Shown here: one piece after another, positions 45,073 through 53,761 of the stretch | Layout: the number at the start of each line of letters is the position of its first letter | Numbering within the stretch: the first letter of the stretch is position 1 | Origin: PALSA-612 sp963711315 | GTDB lineage: Bacteria; Actinomycetota; Thermoleophilia; Gaiellales; Gaiellaceae | Reading direction: 5' to 3' | NCBI GenBank assembly: GCA_963711315.1 | Contig: CAVQDQ010000005.1 | Location: 124,001 to 188,000, forward strand | Length of the DNA: 64,000 nt | Position numbers and translations under genes: made by a program | Notes under the pieces: generated by a model | What the model saw: only the letters and a program-made list of their open reading frames with translations | The model's database searches: none | Told to the model about the DNA's origin: nothing

Positions 45073-47271
45073 GTGCCCCGGAACGGTCTTCGATCCAGTC
45101 TTGCTGCGCTCGTTGTCGCAGCCATCGTTCTGGTTCCGCTTGCCCTCGCAGCAGGCGGGGCTCCGCCTGTCAATACGACGAAGCCGGCTCTGTCGGGAAC
45201 GGCCAAGGAGGGGCAGGTCTTGTCGACGACGGACGGAACGTGGACCGGCACCGCGCCGATCACGTTTGCCTACCAGTGGCTGCGCTGCGATCCCGTCACC
45301 TGGGTCTGCCCGGTCATCGCCGGCGCAACGAGCTCGAGCTACACGCTGACCACGGCCGACATCGGCTTCAAGCTCCAATCGTCGGTGACGGCGACGAACG
45401 CCGCCGGCCAGGCGACTGCGAAGAGCTATGCGAGCGCGACGATTACCGCCACGGCTCCCGCGAACACTTCCAAGCCGGCTCTGTCGGGAACGGCCAAGGA
45501 GGGGCAGGTCTTGTCGACGACGGACGGAACGTGGACCGGCACCGCGCCGATCACGTTTGCCTACCAGTGGCTGCGCTGCGATCCCGTCACCTGGGTCTGC
45601 CCGGTCATCGCCGGCGCAACGAGCTCGAGCTACACGCTGACCACGGCCGACATCGGCTTCAAGCTCCAATCGTCGGTGACGGCGACGAACGCCGCCGGCC
45701 AGGCGACTGCGAAGAGCTATGCGAGCGCGACGATTACCGCCACGGCTCCCGCGAACACTTCCAAGCCGGCTCTGTCGGGAACGGCCAAGGAGGGGCAGGT
45801 CTTGTCGACGACGGACGGAACGTGGACCGGCACCGCGCCGATCACGTTTGCCTACCAGTGGCTGCGCTGCGATCCCGTCACCTGGGTCTGCCCGGTCATC
45901 GCCGGCGCAACGAGCTCGAGCTACACGCTGACCACGGCCGACATCGGCTTCAAGCTCCAATCGTCGGTGACGGCGACGAACGCCGCCGGCCAGGCGACTG
46001 CGAAGAGCTATGCGAGCGCGACGATTACCGCCACGGCACCTCCGCCACCTCCGCCACCGCCTCCTCCCGGTGGCGCAAATCTGTGGATCGACACCAACGG
46101 CGGGACGTGTGCTCGTCAGGCGACCGCGGGTGCCTACTCGGACGCGCAGGCATGTGCAAGCTTCGACGCTGCATATGCGGCGGCCAAGATCGGCGACCTC
46201 GTGCTCGTCAGAGCGGGCACATATGCCAAGCAGTCGGTTACTGCGACGCCGAAGACGGGCGGCTCCTGTGACGGCTACGCCATCGGCGCCGCCATGTCCG
46301 GTTGCGTGACGATCCGCGCGCAGACGCCGGGCTCTGTGACGCTCGGCGATCTCTATCCGGCGGCCAGCTATCTACGGGTGGCAGACATGACCGTCTACAA
46401 CGTGTTCTTACAGCCCGCTGGCTGCACGAACGTCCCCTCGCGGACGAACATCGTGCTGGACAACGTCCAGGTCCACTACATGGCCCTCGGCAACGTCGAC
46501 CACGTGGGCATCCTGGGCGGGGAGATCGGCCGCACCGGCGTGCACGGCACCGTCGTGCAGCTGGCGGACTGCGGTCTCGGCTCGAGCCATCGTGCGCACC
46601 ACATCCGCTTCGACGGCGTCTGGATCCACGACGCCATCTCCGACAAATCGGCGTCGCAGGGCGCACACCTGGAGTGCCTGCAGGGGATGACGCCGGTCCC
46701 GCAGCTGACGATCCGCAACTCGAAGTTCACCAACTGCGCACAGTGGGACATCAACGTCGCCGGCGACAACCTGCTGATCGAGAACAACATCCTCGCCAAG
46801 ACCTGCTCGGAGCAAGTGACCGTCGGGCAGGGCGGAAACTGCGACACGGGCGCCGCCATCCTCACCGGCTGCGGCTCCAGCAGTTCCAACGTCACCATCC
46901 GCTTCAACTCGATGATGGAAGGTGTGGTGCAAGCCACCGGCGGCTGCTCCTACGGCGGCACGAACCGCTACTACGGCAACAGCTGGTACTGGAATACGCC
47001 CTGCTCCTGGCTGCAGTCGTTCAATATCCAGTTCGACTACAACGTGTCCAACCAGGGCTCGACCTGCGGCTCACACGACAAGGTGATCCCTTCCATCTTC
47101 ACCGCCCCCGTCGCCCCCGGCTACAACTTCCACCTCCTCTCCTGCGCGATCGCGGCTGCCAACCTCGTTCCCGCAGGCGTACCCGGCGGCCTCCCTGCCA
47201 CTGACTACGCCGGCCAGTCGCGCCCACGAGGTGCAGCGGCCGACGCAGGCGCCTACGAAGACTGCTCCTGA
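45073..47271 (+). CDS. Modular secreted beta-helix protein with three identical Ig-like repeats (paralogue 3)
   Basis: 732 aa. A signal peptide (SSLAALVVAAIVLVPLALAAGG) precedes three 97-residue repeats, each with KPALSGTAKEGQVLSTTDGT, FAYQWLRCDPVTWVC and SYTLTTADIGFKLQSSVTAT, an Ig-like surface repeat with two Cys. A short proline linker and the beta-helix module follow (about 330-730). It differs from paralogue 2 only in the N-terminal part, a clear case of domain exchange. GTG start at 45073; no strong ribosome site or -10 was seen, so the start is less sure. Confidence 0.85.
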   Translation: MPRNGLRSSLAALVVAAIVLVPLALAAGGAPPVNTTKPALSGTAKEGQVLSTTDGTWTGTAPITFAYQWLRCDPVTWVCPVIAGATSSSYTLTTADIGFKLQSSVTATNAAGQATAKSYASATITATAPANTSKPALSGTAKEGQVLSTTDGTWTGTAPITFAYQWLRCDPVTWVCPVIAGATSSSYTLTTADIGFKLQSSVTATNAAGQATAKSYASATITATAPANTSKPALSGTAKEGQVLSTTDGTWTGTAPITFAYQWLRCDPVTWVCPVIAGATSSSYTLTTADIGFKLQSSVTATNAAGQATAKSYASATITATAPPPPPPPPPPGGANLWIDTNGGTCARQATAGAYSDAQACASFDAAYAAAKIGDLVLVRAGTYAKQSVTATPKTGGSCDGYAIGAAMSGCVTIRAQTPGSVTLGDLYPAASYLRVADMTVYNVFLQPAGCTNVPSRTNIVLDNVQVHYMALGNVDHVGILGGEIGRTGVHGTVVQLADCGLGSSHRAHHIRFDGVWIHDAISDKSASQGAHLECLQGMTPVPQLTIRNSKFTNCAQWDINVAGDNLLIENNILAKTCSEQVTVGQGGNCDTGAAILTGCGSSSSNVTIRFNSMMEGVVQATGGCSYGGTNRYYGNSWYWNTPCSWLQSFNIQFDYNVSNQGSTCGSHDKVIPSIFTAPVAPGYNFHLLSCAIAAANLVPAGVPGGLPATDYAGQSRPRGAAADAGAYEDCS
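45181..46037 (+). repeat. Three exact tandem copies of a 291-bp unit
   Basis: Copies begin at 45181, 45472 and 45763. The third is cut at about 46037 by the proline linker. No difference between copies was seen by eye. Each encodes one 97-aa Ig-like repeat. Unit number could vary by recombination, or be miscounted in assembly. Confidence 0.9.
46057..47271 (+). repeat. Copy B of the 1215-bp near-identical direct repeat
   Basis: Counterpart of 43757-44971; see that entry. The patch 46646-46659 differs from copy A and is closer to the matching site of the gene at 29984. Confidence 0.9.
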
Positions 47272-47272
47272 C

Positions 47273-47290
47273 GGGAGCGGGTCTCCCTTT
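47273..47290 (+). terminator. Possible short terminator after beta-helix gene
   Basis: GGGAG (47273-47277) and CTCCC (47283-47287) can pair around a 5-nt loop, followed by TTT. The stem is only 5 bp, so the call is weak. Confidence 0.25.
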
Positions 47291-47344
47291 CAGTCACTGA
47301 CCGCACGGGCCGACGACGTGCGTGTTGAGTAGCCTTACCGTTGG

Positions 47345-48715
47345 GTGCCGCAGCTCTCCGAAATGCACCGGGGTTGCTGTGAGCTGCCACCCGTGCGGCC
47401 ATTGTTGAAAGCGCTAATCGTTGCCTTTTACTTTCCGCCCATCGGCGGAGTCGGCGTCCAGCGCGCCGTCCAGCTGGCGCGTCACCTGCCGCAGTTCGGT
47501 GTCGAGCCACTGGTGCTTACTGGTCCGGGCCATCAAGAGGGCCAGTGGACGCCTGACGACCCGGAGACGATGTTCAAGGTAGTGAACGTCCCGGTCATCC
47601 GTGCGCGTGGCCCAGTCCCCACTCCCGGCAGGATGCGGATAGCCGTGGCGAGAGCTCTGGGGCGGCAGGACGAATTCATCCGCTGGTGGATCGACTCCAT
47701 CGTGCGGGCTGGGCAGGAACAGGCAAAAGGCGTGGATGTCATCCTCGGTGAGCTCGGGCCATACGAGACCGCCTTTGGCGTCGAGGAGCTTTCGCGAGCG
47801 CTGGGGGTTCCGTGGGTAGCCGATCTCCAGGATCCGTGGGCGCTCGACGAAATGTGGCTATATCCCTCCGCGCTGCACCGTCACGTAGATCTCGCGCGCA
47901 TGAGGTCGACGCTGCTGGACGCAGCCGCGGTGGTCATGAATGCCCCTGAGGCGGCAGTGCGGTTGCGGAGTGCGTTCCCGGAGCTTGGCTCTCGCCGCGT
48001 TGTCACCATAACGAACGGGTTCGACGCCGACGACTTCGAAGGACCGGTTTCCGTGCGTGACGACGGGCGGTTTCGCATCGTCCACACTGGATCGCTGCAT
48101 ACAGACCTCGGGCTTCGCCATCGGAAGACGCGCCGTCGCCGCGAGCTCCTTGGCGGCATGCCGGTACCCGGGGTGGACTTCTTGGCACGGTCGCATGTCT
48201 ATCTGCTCCAGGCGGTCGATTTCGTCCTCCGCGACGACCCCGCTCTTCGGAACATGATCGAGGTTCACCTTGTTGGCGTTGCGACATCCGCGGACCGCGA
48301 AGCTGCGGCGCCATACTCCTTTGTCCGCTTCCACGGCCACAAGTCGCACGCGGATGCAATCGCGTTGCTCAGAACTGCGGACCTGCTCTTCCTCCCGATG
48401 CAGGATCTTCCGTCAGGGCGTCGAGCCGGACTGGTCCCTGGCAAGACCTACGAGTACATGGCGTCTGGCACGCCGATCCTGGCTGCGATTCCCGACGGGG
48501 ACGCTCGTGACTTCCTTCGCTGTGTGGGCACCGCGACGCTTTGCCGACCGGCTGACGTCGAGTGCCTCGCCGAAGCTCTGCGAACACGAATCCGATGCTG
48601 GCGCGAGGGGGCATCGACGCCACGCCCGGACCCGGCCGTTATCGACCGATTCGAGTCTCGTCGCATGACTGAGCGCATGGCGACTCTACTAGTCGACGTC
48701 GTGGAATGTGCGTAG
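47345..48715 (+). CDS. Family 4-like glycosyltransferase
   Basis: 456 aa from GTG 47345; starts at 47369 (ATG) or 47393 (GTG, nearest to the conserved KALIVAFYFPPIGGVGVQRAVQLARHL) are also possible. GT-B fold: DVILGELGPYETAFGVEELSRAL, VPWVADLQDPWALDE, VVTITNGFDADDF, then FRIVHTGSLHTD, FVRFHGHKSHADAIALLRTADLLFLPM and LVPGKTYEYMASGTPILAAIPDGD. Markers match GT4 enzymes of exopolysaccharide loci. The next transferase follows within 20 bp. Confidence 0.85.
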   Translation: MPQLSEMHRGCCELPPVRPLLKALIVAFYFPPIGGVGVQRAVQLARHLPQFGVEPLVLTGPGHQEGQWTPDDPETMFKVVNVPVIRARGPVPTPGRMRIAVARALGRQDEFIRWWIDSIVRAGQEQAKGVDVILGELGPYETAFGVEELSRALGVPWVADLQDPWALDEMWLYPSALHRHVDLARMRSTLLDAAAVVMNAPEAAVRLRSAFPELGSRRVVTITNGFDADDFEGPVSVRDDGRFRIVHTGSLHTDLGLRHRKTRRRRELLGGMPVPGVDFLARSHVYLLQAVDFVLRDDPALRNMIEVHLVGVATSADREAAAPYSFVRFHGHKSHADAIALLRTADLLFLPMQDLPSGRRAGLVPGKTYEYMASGTPILAAIPDGDARDFLRCVGTATLCRPADVECLAEALRTRIRCWREGASTPRPDPAVIDRFESRRMTERMATLLVDVVECA

Positions 48716-48733
48716 GGACAGAGGGAGGCGAAG

Positions 48734-49846
48734 CTGATCACCAACGATCCGAATGCTCAACACAGAACGATAGGAGTCGCGTCCTTTCCACCGCCGATAC
48801 CTGAGAACCCGTATCAGCGACTCCTGTACGACTCGCTGCGAACCTTCGGAGTCCAGCTTGTTGAGTGCCATCGGTTCAACGCTGGATGGCTTGGGCGTAA
48901 CCATCGCCGAGTCGATGCCTTGCACTTCCACTGGCCAACGCCGTACTACCGACACGAGCTCGGACGCCCGGCGCTGCGACCGCTTCTGTCATGGATCCGC
49001 TTGTGCCTCTTCGCGTTCAGGCTCTCAGTGGCTCGACTGCTCGGCTACCGGATCGTGTGGACCGTGCATGAGGTCTACCCTCACGAAACGACAAGTAGGC
49101 GGCTCGATCGAGCAGCGGCACTGGTGCTCTCCCGTGCGAGCCACGTCCTGACGGCGCATGACCATGCGACCGCCGCCTTGGTCGAGGAGTCCCTTCGTCC
49201 TGGACGCGGCAAGGTGGTTCTGATCCCGCACCCCTCCTTTGCGGATGTCTATCCACCTGGCCGCGAACGGGATGCCGTCCGTTCTGCGCTTGGTATCCCC
49301 GGGTCGGCGTTCGTCTTCCTGTGCTTCGGTCACGTGCGCGACTACAAGGACCTGGACGTACTCGTCCGCGCCTTCCGTGCCGTGACAGATGACAGTGTTG
49401 TCCTCATAGTGTCGGGCCTTCCACTGAGCGAGCGGGCCGCCGAGAAGCTTCGCAAGGCAGGTGACGAAGACTCTCGAATCAAGGTCTCTCTTGACTACGT
49501 ACCCCACGAGCGAGTCGCGGAACTCTTTCGGGCGAGCGATGTAGCAGTCGTGTCGCGTGGCGACGGCGGTACGTCCGGCGTGCTCGTTCTCGCGCTTTCG
49601 CTCGGCCTGCCTGTGATCGCGGCTGATCGGCCTGCCTACCAGGATTTGACCGCGAATGGTGAGGCAGGTTGGCACTTCGAACCGGGCAATGCCGTTTCGC
49701 TGACCGCCGCAATGGATACCGCGGCGCACACTCCCGCGGCCGTGAAAGAAAAAGCGAAGGCCGCGGCGACTCTGAGCGGAGCAACCGCTTGGGGGGAGGC
49801 CGCTGCCCGCATGGCCGTCGTCCTCCGCGGCACTTCGAATGAGTAA
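48734..49846 (+). CDS. Family 4 glycosyltransferase, start uncertain
   Basis: About 371 aa. Protein-like sequence extends upstream of the first usual start codon (TTG 48920): GVASFPPPIPENPYQRLLYDSL, FNAGWLGRNHRRVDALHFHWP. No ATG or GTG is in frame before that; CTG at 48734, 7 nt after GGGAGG, is a possible rare start, or a base is wrong nearby. The donor half has FVFLCFGHVRDYKDLDVLVRAFRAV, IKVSLDYVPHERVAELFRASDVAVVSRGDGGTSGVLVLALSLGLPVIA. It probably adds a sugar to the repeat unit. Confidence 0.8.
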   Translation: MITNDPNAQHRTIGVASFPPPIPENPYQRLLYDSLRTFGVQLVECHRFNAGWLGRNHRRVDALHFHWPTPYYRHELGRPALRPLLSWIRLCLFAFRLSVARLLGYRIVWTVHEVYPHETTSRRLDRAAALVLSRASHVLTAHDHATAALVEESLRPGRGKVVLIPHPSFADVYPPGRERDAVRSALGIPGSAFVFLCFGHVRDYKDLDVLVRAFRAVTDDSVVLIVSGLPLSERAAEKLRKAGDEDSRIKVSLDYVPHERVAELFRASDVAVVSRGDGGTSGVLVLALSLGLPVIAADRPAYQDLTANGEAGWHFEPGNAVSLTAAMDTAAHTPAAVKEKAKAAATLSGATAWGEAAARMAVVLRGTSNE

Positions 49847-49931
49847 GGCGAGACGAGACGCCGGCGAGGCAGGCGAAAGAAATCGAGCTCAGCGTCTAGC
49901 CACTATCCGCTTACGACGGGCTTACCGCTTT

Positions 49932-50843
49932 TCAACCGAGATGCCAGACTCGCTGCCTGACGCTCTCCACGGCTTCACCCGCAAGGAAGCTCGCCAATCG
50001 AATCCATCGGCCGCGGCGTTCGCGGCCGCGCAGGAGGTTCACAACGTAGGGCACAGTCAGCCACATGAAGCCCAGCGTCTGACGGGAGGTCGTTCGGGGG
50101 AGCTTCAACCGATCCCGATAGCGAGCGTAATTGAGCGTGTTCGTCCGACCGTAGCGATACCACTGCCGCGCAAGGTGCTTCAAGCTGTCGCGATGCCTGT
50201 AATGCATGACCGCATCGGGGACGTACCGAAGCTTGTGGCCGGCCAGCTGCACACGGATGAAGAAGTCCATGTCCTCGCCACAGCCGAACTCCGCGAACTC
50301 CGTGTCGAAGCCGGCTAAGTCCCGGAAGACGTCGGACCGGACTCCGCAGTTCGCACCGACAGCAAATGCGATCTCGCCGAATGCAAGCGGAAGCTGTCCC
50401 GGGGTATTTGCGAACCGCCAACTTCGAACAGACTGGTCGTTGAGCAGTTCTTCGTCGAGGAAACCTCCAACGGCCGGCGCCTCTCGTGCCGCGTCTGCCA
50501 TGGCCGAGATCCAGTTCGGTGCGGCGACATCGTCCGCGTCGCAAAACAGCAGAACGCTGCCGTGAGCCGCATGCCCTCCAACATTCCGTGCGGGCGCCAG
50601 CCCGACGGGTCGGTCAACTCCACCGGTCGTGACCGTACGGAGAGGCAGGCGATCGTGCCAGGACTCGGCGATGTCCACCGAGGCGTCCGTTGAACAGTCG
50701 TCGACGAAGACGAGCTCCCATGGTCCCGTGTAGTCCTGCTGAGCGAGCGCCGCCAGCTGATCCCCGACCGTGCCGGCACCGTTGTGGCAACAGAGGACGA
50801 CGGAGATCAGGCGCCAGTGGTCGCTCGGTGCGTCATGGGTCAA
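49932..50843 (-). CDS. Family 2 glycosyltransferase
   Basis: 303 aa from TTG 50843, which overlaps the stop of the upstream GT2 gene (TTGA). LISVVLCCHNGAGTVGDQLAALAQQ, LVFVDDCSTDASVDIAESW, VGLAPARNVGGHAAHGSVLLFCDADDVAAPNW (DxD), and FGCGEDMDFFIRVQLAGHKLRYVP are typical GT2 motifs. A longer frame runs into the preceding gene and is not used. It is convergent with the GT4 gene at 48734. Confidence 0.87.
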   Translation of the reverse strand: MTHDAPSDHWRLISVVLCCHNGAGTVGDQLAALAQQDYTGPWELVFVDDCSTDASVDIAESWHDRLPLRTVTTGGVDRPVGLAPARNVGGHAAHGSVLLFCDADDVAAPNWISAMADAAREAPAVGGFLDEELLNDQSVRSWRFANTPGQLPLAFGEIAFAVGANCGVRSDVFRDLAGFDTEFAEFGCGEDMDFFIRVQLAGHKLRYVPDAVMHYRHRDSLKHLARQWYRYGRTNTLNYARYRDRLKLPRTTSRQTLGFMWLTVPYVVNLLRGRERRGRWIRLASFLAGEAVESVRQRVWHLG

Positions 50844-51925
50844 CGCCCGGTCCGCTGTTGGACGACCGCATCGAAGAGGCCTCGTCCCACGACGCTCGAC
50901 GCAAGCAGCAGCGCGGAATACGGCGACCACCATAGGCTCGGCTCGATCCTCGCAGCCTCGCGGAGAGCTCGGGCCGTGCGGCTCGGACTTCTCGCAGGAA
51001 GCGTGTCATCGGCGATGATGTGCTTGAGCTTCGTCCGTGCACAACTTCTGGCAGTGCGTCGGAGCGCGCGGCGTTCGCGACGGGGGGCATTGTACTCATC
51101 GAGGAACCGAAGCTTGGCTGCACGCTCGGCTCGTACCAGCCCGGGAGTCGCCATCACGCGATCTTCTCCAATCTCGTAGAGGCCAAGCCTGCTGCTGTCG
51201 GCACTTGGGTGAACGCGAAACGTCGAGAGCGGTTCGTCGACGAAGGCAAAGTCCCAGGAGCTCGCAATTCTCAACCAGAGGCCGAAGTCTGAGCCGTCTC
51301 GTTCGTCGAGGCAGAGCTGTGCCACAGCCGTTCGTCTCATCACCGCGGATGACACGCACACTCTGGTGCCTGCTTCCATCGAGAGCTGGATGAACTCGTT
51401 CCCCGTCTCGAAGGCCGACCGTCCGGCCCAACGAACATTCTCGACGTAGAGCTTGCCCTCCTGATTGATGTAGTCGAGTGCCCCGTGGGCTACGCCGGCC
51501 GTGGGGTGCTGTTCGAGGAGCGAGACCTTCTTCTCGAGATTCGTGGGGTACATCGTGTCGTCGTCGAGGAGCAACGTGACGTATGGCGCCGAGCCCAGAT
51601 GGAGGCATCGAGTGAGGTTGCCGTGCAGGCCGATGTTCTCCTGAAGAGGGGCGTAAGTGATTCGGGGATCACCGTACGACGCGACCAGTCTTCGGGTTGT
51701 CGGCGAGCTCGCATTGTCGGAAATGATGATCTCGAGGTCCGTCAGCGTCTGACGAAGGACGCTCTCGAGGGCTTCCTTCAGGTAGTGGTCTCGCTGGTAC
51801 GTGGGAATGGCCACCGTAACCGCGGCCGTGCCAGTCAGGTCGGCCGCTCGCAAAGGCGCAGTCGGACGATCCACAACGGACACAAGGCTCCCTTCGTCTT
51901 CGCGCTTCCGGGCTCTCATGCTCAT
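50840..51925 (-). CDS. Family 2 glycosyltransferase
   Basis: 361 aa from the ATG at 51925 (MSMRARK); a longer frame to 52060 adds residues with no family likeness. VTVAIPTYQRDHYLKEALESVL, LEIIISDNASSPTTRRLV, NIGLHGNLTRCLHLGSAPYVTLLLDDDTMYPTNL (DDD metal site) and DGSDFGLWLRIASSWDFAFVDEPLSTFRVH mark a GT2 enzyme. Coupled to the GT2 at 49932. Divergent from the priming transferase at 52163, with a 237-bp gap in which no operator was recognised. Confidence 0.87.
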   Translation of the reverse strand: MSMRARKREDEGSLVSVVDRPTAPLRAADLTGTAAVTVAIPTYQRDHYLKEALESVLRQTLTDLEIIISDNASSPTTRRLVASYGDPRITYAPLQENIGLHGNLTRCLHLGSAPYVTLLLDDDTMYPTNLEKKVSLLEQHPTAGVAHGALDYINQEGKLYVENVRWAGRSAFETGNEFIQLSMEAGTRVCVSSAVMRRTAVAQLCLDERDGSDFGLWLRIASSWDFAFVDEPLSTFRVHPSADSSRLGLYEIGEDRVMATPGLVRAERAAKLRFLDEYNAPRRERRALRRTARSCARTKLKHIIADDTLPARSPSRTARALREAARIEPSLWWSPYSALLLASSVVGRGLFDAVVQQRTGR

Positions 51926-52162
51926 TAAATGCCAAGGTATCCAACGTGTAAAGCCGCCCCTTGAAACGTTGGAGGACAGGCGGCGGTGTGCCAGGATCCT
52001 TGACGTAAGACCAGCTATATGGGCGCTGGCCCCCCACAGGTGGCTGGTCTTTTCGATCATGTCTGGAGTCGAGAGCGGTTCCGCTCTATCGTTGTACGAG
52101 AAAGTCGACTGGGACGGACAGCAGCAAAAGCGGCAACCCAGTCAAGGGGAGATAGGGTGGCA

Positions 52163-53731
52163 ATGAGCACGGGCTCTCGCGTACGCGAGGGGACGACGCA
52201 TCGGGTTCAAGCCGTGGGTGAAGTGACGCCTACGGCCGACGGCGCTGTCGCCCTTGTGCTGCCGGAGATACTCAAACCTCGGTCGGAGCTGGGAAGTACG
52301 CGTGGGCGGCGGTGGTTGATTCATCGGGCGTTGCTTGTCTCTGACGTCTTCGGGCTCAGCCTCGCCTTTTTGGTGTCGCTGAAGTTCTTTGGGTCGGACG
52401 CCTCGTATCCGGACGTCGTCTCACCGGGTCTCGAGGTTCTGATATTCGCTGCGACGCTTCCGCTTTGGGTGATCATGGCTCACCTCAACGGGCTCTATGG
52501 AAGGGGCGGCCAGCGCGCAGATCACTCGACCGTCGATGACGTGGTCGGCGTGTTCGCCGTGATCACCATCGGAGTGTGGCTGCTGTCGGCGTTCGCCTGG
52601 CTGACGCATGCTGTCCGGCCGAACGCTCCGCGGATGGTCGTGTTCTGGGCGCTGGCGGTCGGATTCGTCCTGCTCGCGCGCGTTGTCGCACGCGGGGCTG
52701 TGCGACGGAGCCCCCTGTTCTGGGAGAACGCCGTGATCATGGGTGCAGGAGACGTCGGTCAGCTGATCGCTCGCAAGCTTCAGCAGCATCCGGAGTACGG
52801 AATCCGGGTTGTCGGTTTCGTCGACGACTCGCCCAGAGAGCCTCGCTCGGATCTTCGCGATCTCCACCTCGTTGGTTCACCCGACCAGCTCCCAGAGCTC
52901 GTCGAGCAGTTCAACGTCGATCGGGTGATCATCTCGTACTCCTCGGACTCACACGAGCGACTTCTCGGGCTGATCCACAGGTTGCGAGCTGCTGCGGTGC
53001 AGATCGATCTCGTGCCGCGCCTGTTCGAGGCTATCGGGCCTAGGGTCGAGATGCATGCCGTCGAGAACCTCCCGCTGATCGGGCTTCCGCCGGCGAGCCT
53101 CTCTCCCTCGGCTCGCGTGGTGAAGCGCACGATCGACATCGTCGGAGCATCCATCGGCCTCGTCATCACAGCGCCGCTCTTCGCCTACCTCGCCTTGCGC
53201 GTCAAGCTCGACTCGCCTGGCCCCGTCCTCTTCCGGCAAACGCGGCTGGGGATGAACATGACGGAGTTCACCGCACTGAAGTTCAGGACGATGCGTGCGG
53301 ACACTGATGATGCCGCTCATCGCGAGTACGTGAAGAGATCGCTTAGTTGGCGAGAGCCAATTGGCTCTGGTGGTACATACAAGCCGGAGTTCGAGGAGCT
53401 CGTTACATCCTTCGGCCGGCCGCTTCGCAAGACGAGCCTCGACGAGTTGCCTCAGCTGATTAACGTGCTGAAGGGCGACATGTCACTCGTCGGTCCGCGT
53501 CCGTGCATTCCCTACGAGACCGAGCACTTCGCCCCGCATCACTTCGAGCGCTTCCTCGTACCAGCGGGCTTGACGGGTCTCTGGCAGGTTGCTGCGCGAG
53601 CAAACTCGAGCTTCGGCGAAGCACTCGAGATGGACGTCGCGTACGCCCGAAGCTGGTCGCTTGGTCTCGACTTGCGTCTGCTCTGCCGCACGCCGTTCGC
53701 CGTCATTCGGCAGCAGACTGCGACCTCCTGA
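52163..53731 (+). CDS. Polyprenyl-phosphate sugar phosphotransferase (WcaJ/CpsE-like priming enzyme)
   Basis: 522 aa. Four N-terminal membrane helices (LLVSDVFGLSLAFLVSLKF; VLIFAATLPLWVIMAHLNGLYG; VGVFAVITIGVWLLSAFAWL; MVVFWALAVGFVLLARVVA), a CoA-binding-like domain (AVIMGAGDVGQLIARKL; GFVDDSP), a further helix, then the bacterial sugar transferase domain (KRTIDIVGASIGLVITAP; PGPVLFRQTRLGMN; TALKFRTMRAD; LRKTSLDELPQLINVLKGDMSLVGPRP; VPAGLTGLWQVAAR). It starts the lipid-linked repeat unit by transferring a sugar-phosphate to undecaprenyl phosphate. ATG at 52163 with AGGGGAG upstream. Confidence 0.93.
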   Translation: MSTGSRVREGTTHRVQAVGEVTPTADGAVALVLPEILKPRSELGSTRGRRWLIHRALLVSDVFGLSLAFLVSLKFFGSDASYPDVVSPGLEVLIFAATLPLWVIMAHLNGLYGRGGQRADHSTVDDVVGVFAVITIGVWLLSAFAWLTHAVRPNAPRMVVFWALAVGFVLLARVVARGAVRRSPLFWENAVIMGAGDVGQLIARKLQQHPEYGIRVVGFVDDSPREPRSDLRDLHLVGSPDQLPELVEQFNVDRVIISYSSDSHERLLGLIHRLRAAAVQIDLVPRLFEAIGPRVEMHAVENLPLIGLPPASLSPSARVVKRTIDIVGASIGLVITAPLFAYLALRVKLDSPGPVLFRQTRLGMNMTEFTALKFRTMRADTDDAAHREYVKRSLSWREPIGSGGTYKPEFEELVTSFGRPLRKTSLDELPQLINVLKGDMSLVGPRPCIPYETEHFAPHHFERFLVPAGLTGLWQVAARANSSFGEALEMDVAYARSWSLGLDLRLLCRTPFAVIRQQTATS

Positions 53732-53761
53732 GCTCCCGGTTCTGCCGCAACGGCTCGCTAA

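Noticed and set aside
45181..46037. Possible CRISPR array because of regular repeats
   Set aside because: Units are 291 bp, contiguous without spacers, and coding.
45004..46271. Long repetitive frames on both strands over the 291-bp repeats
   Set aside because: Mirror readings of the repeat; Arg/Gly-rich and lacking signal or family features.
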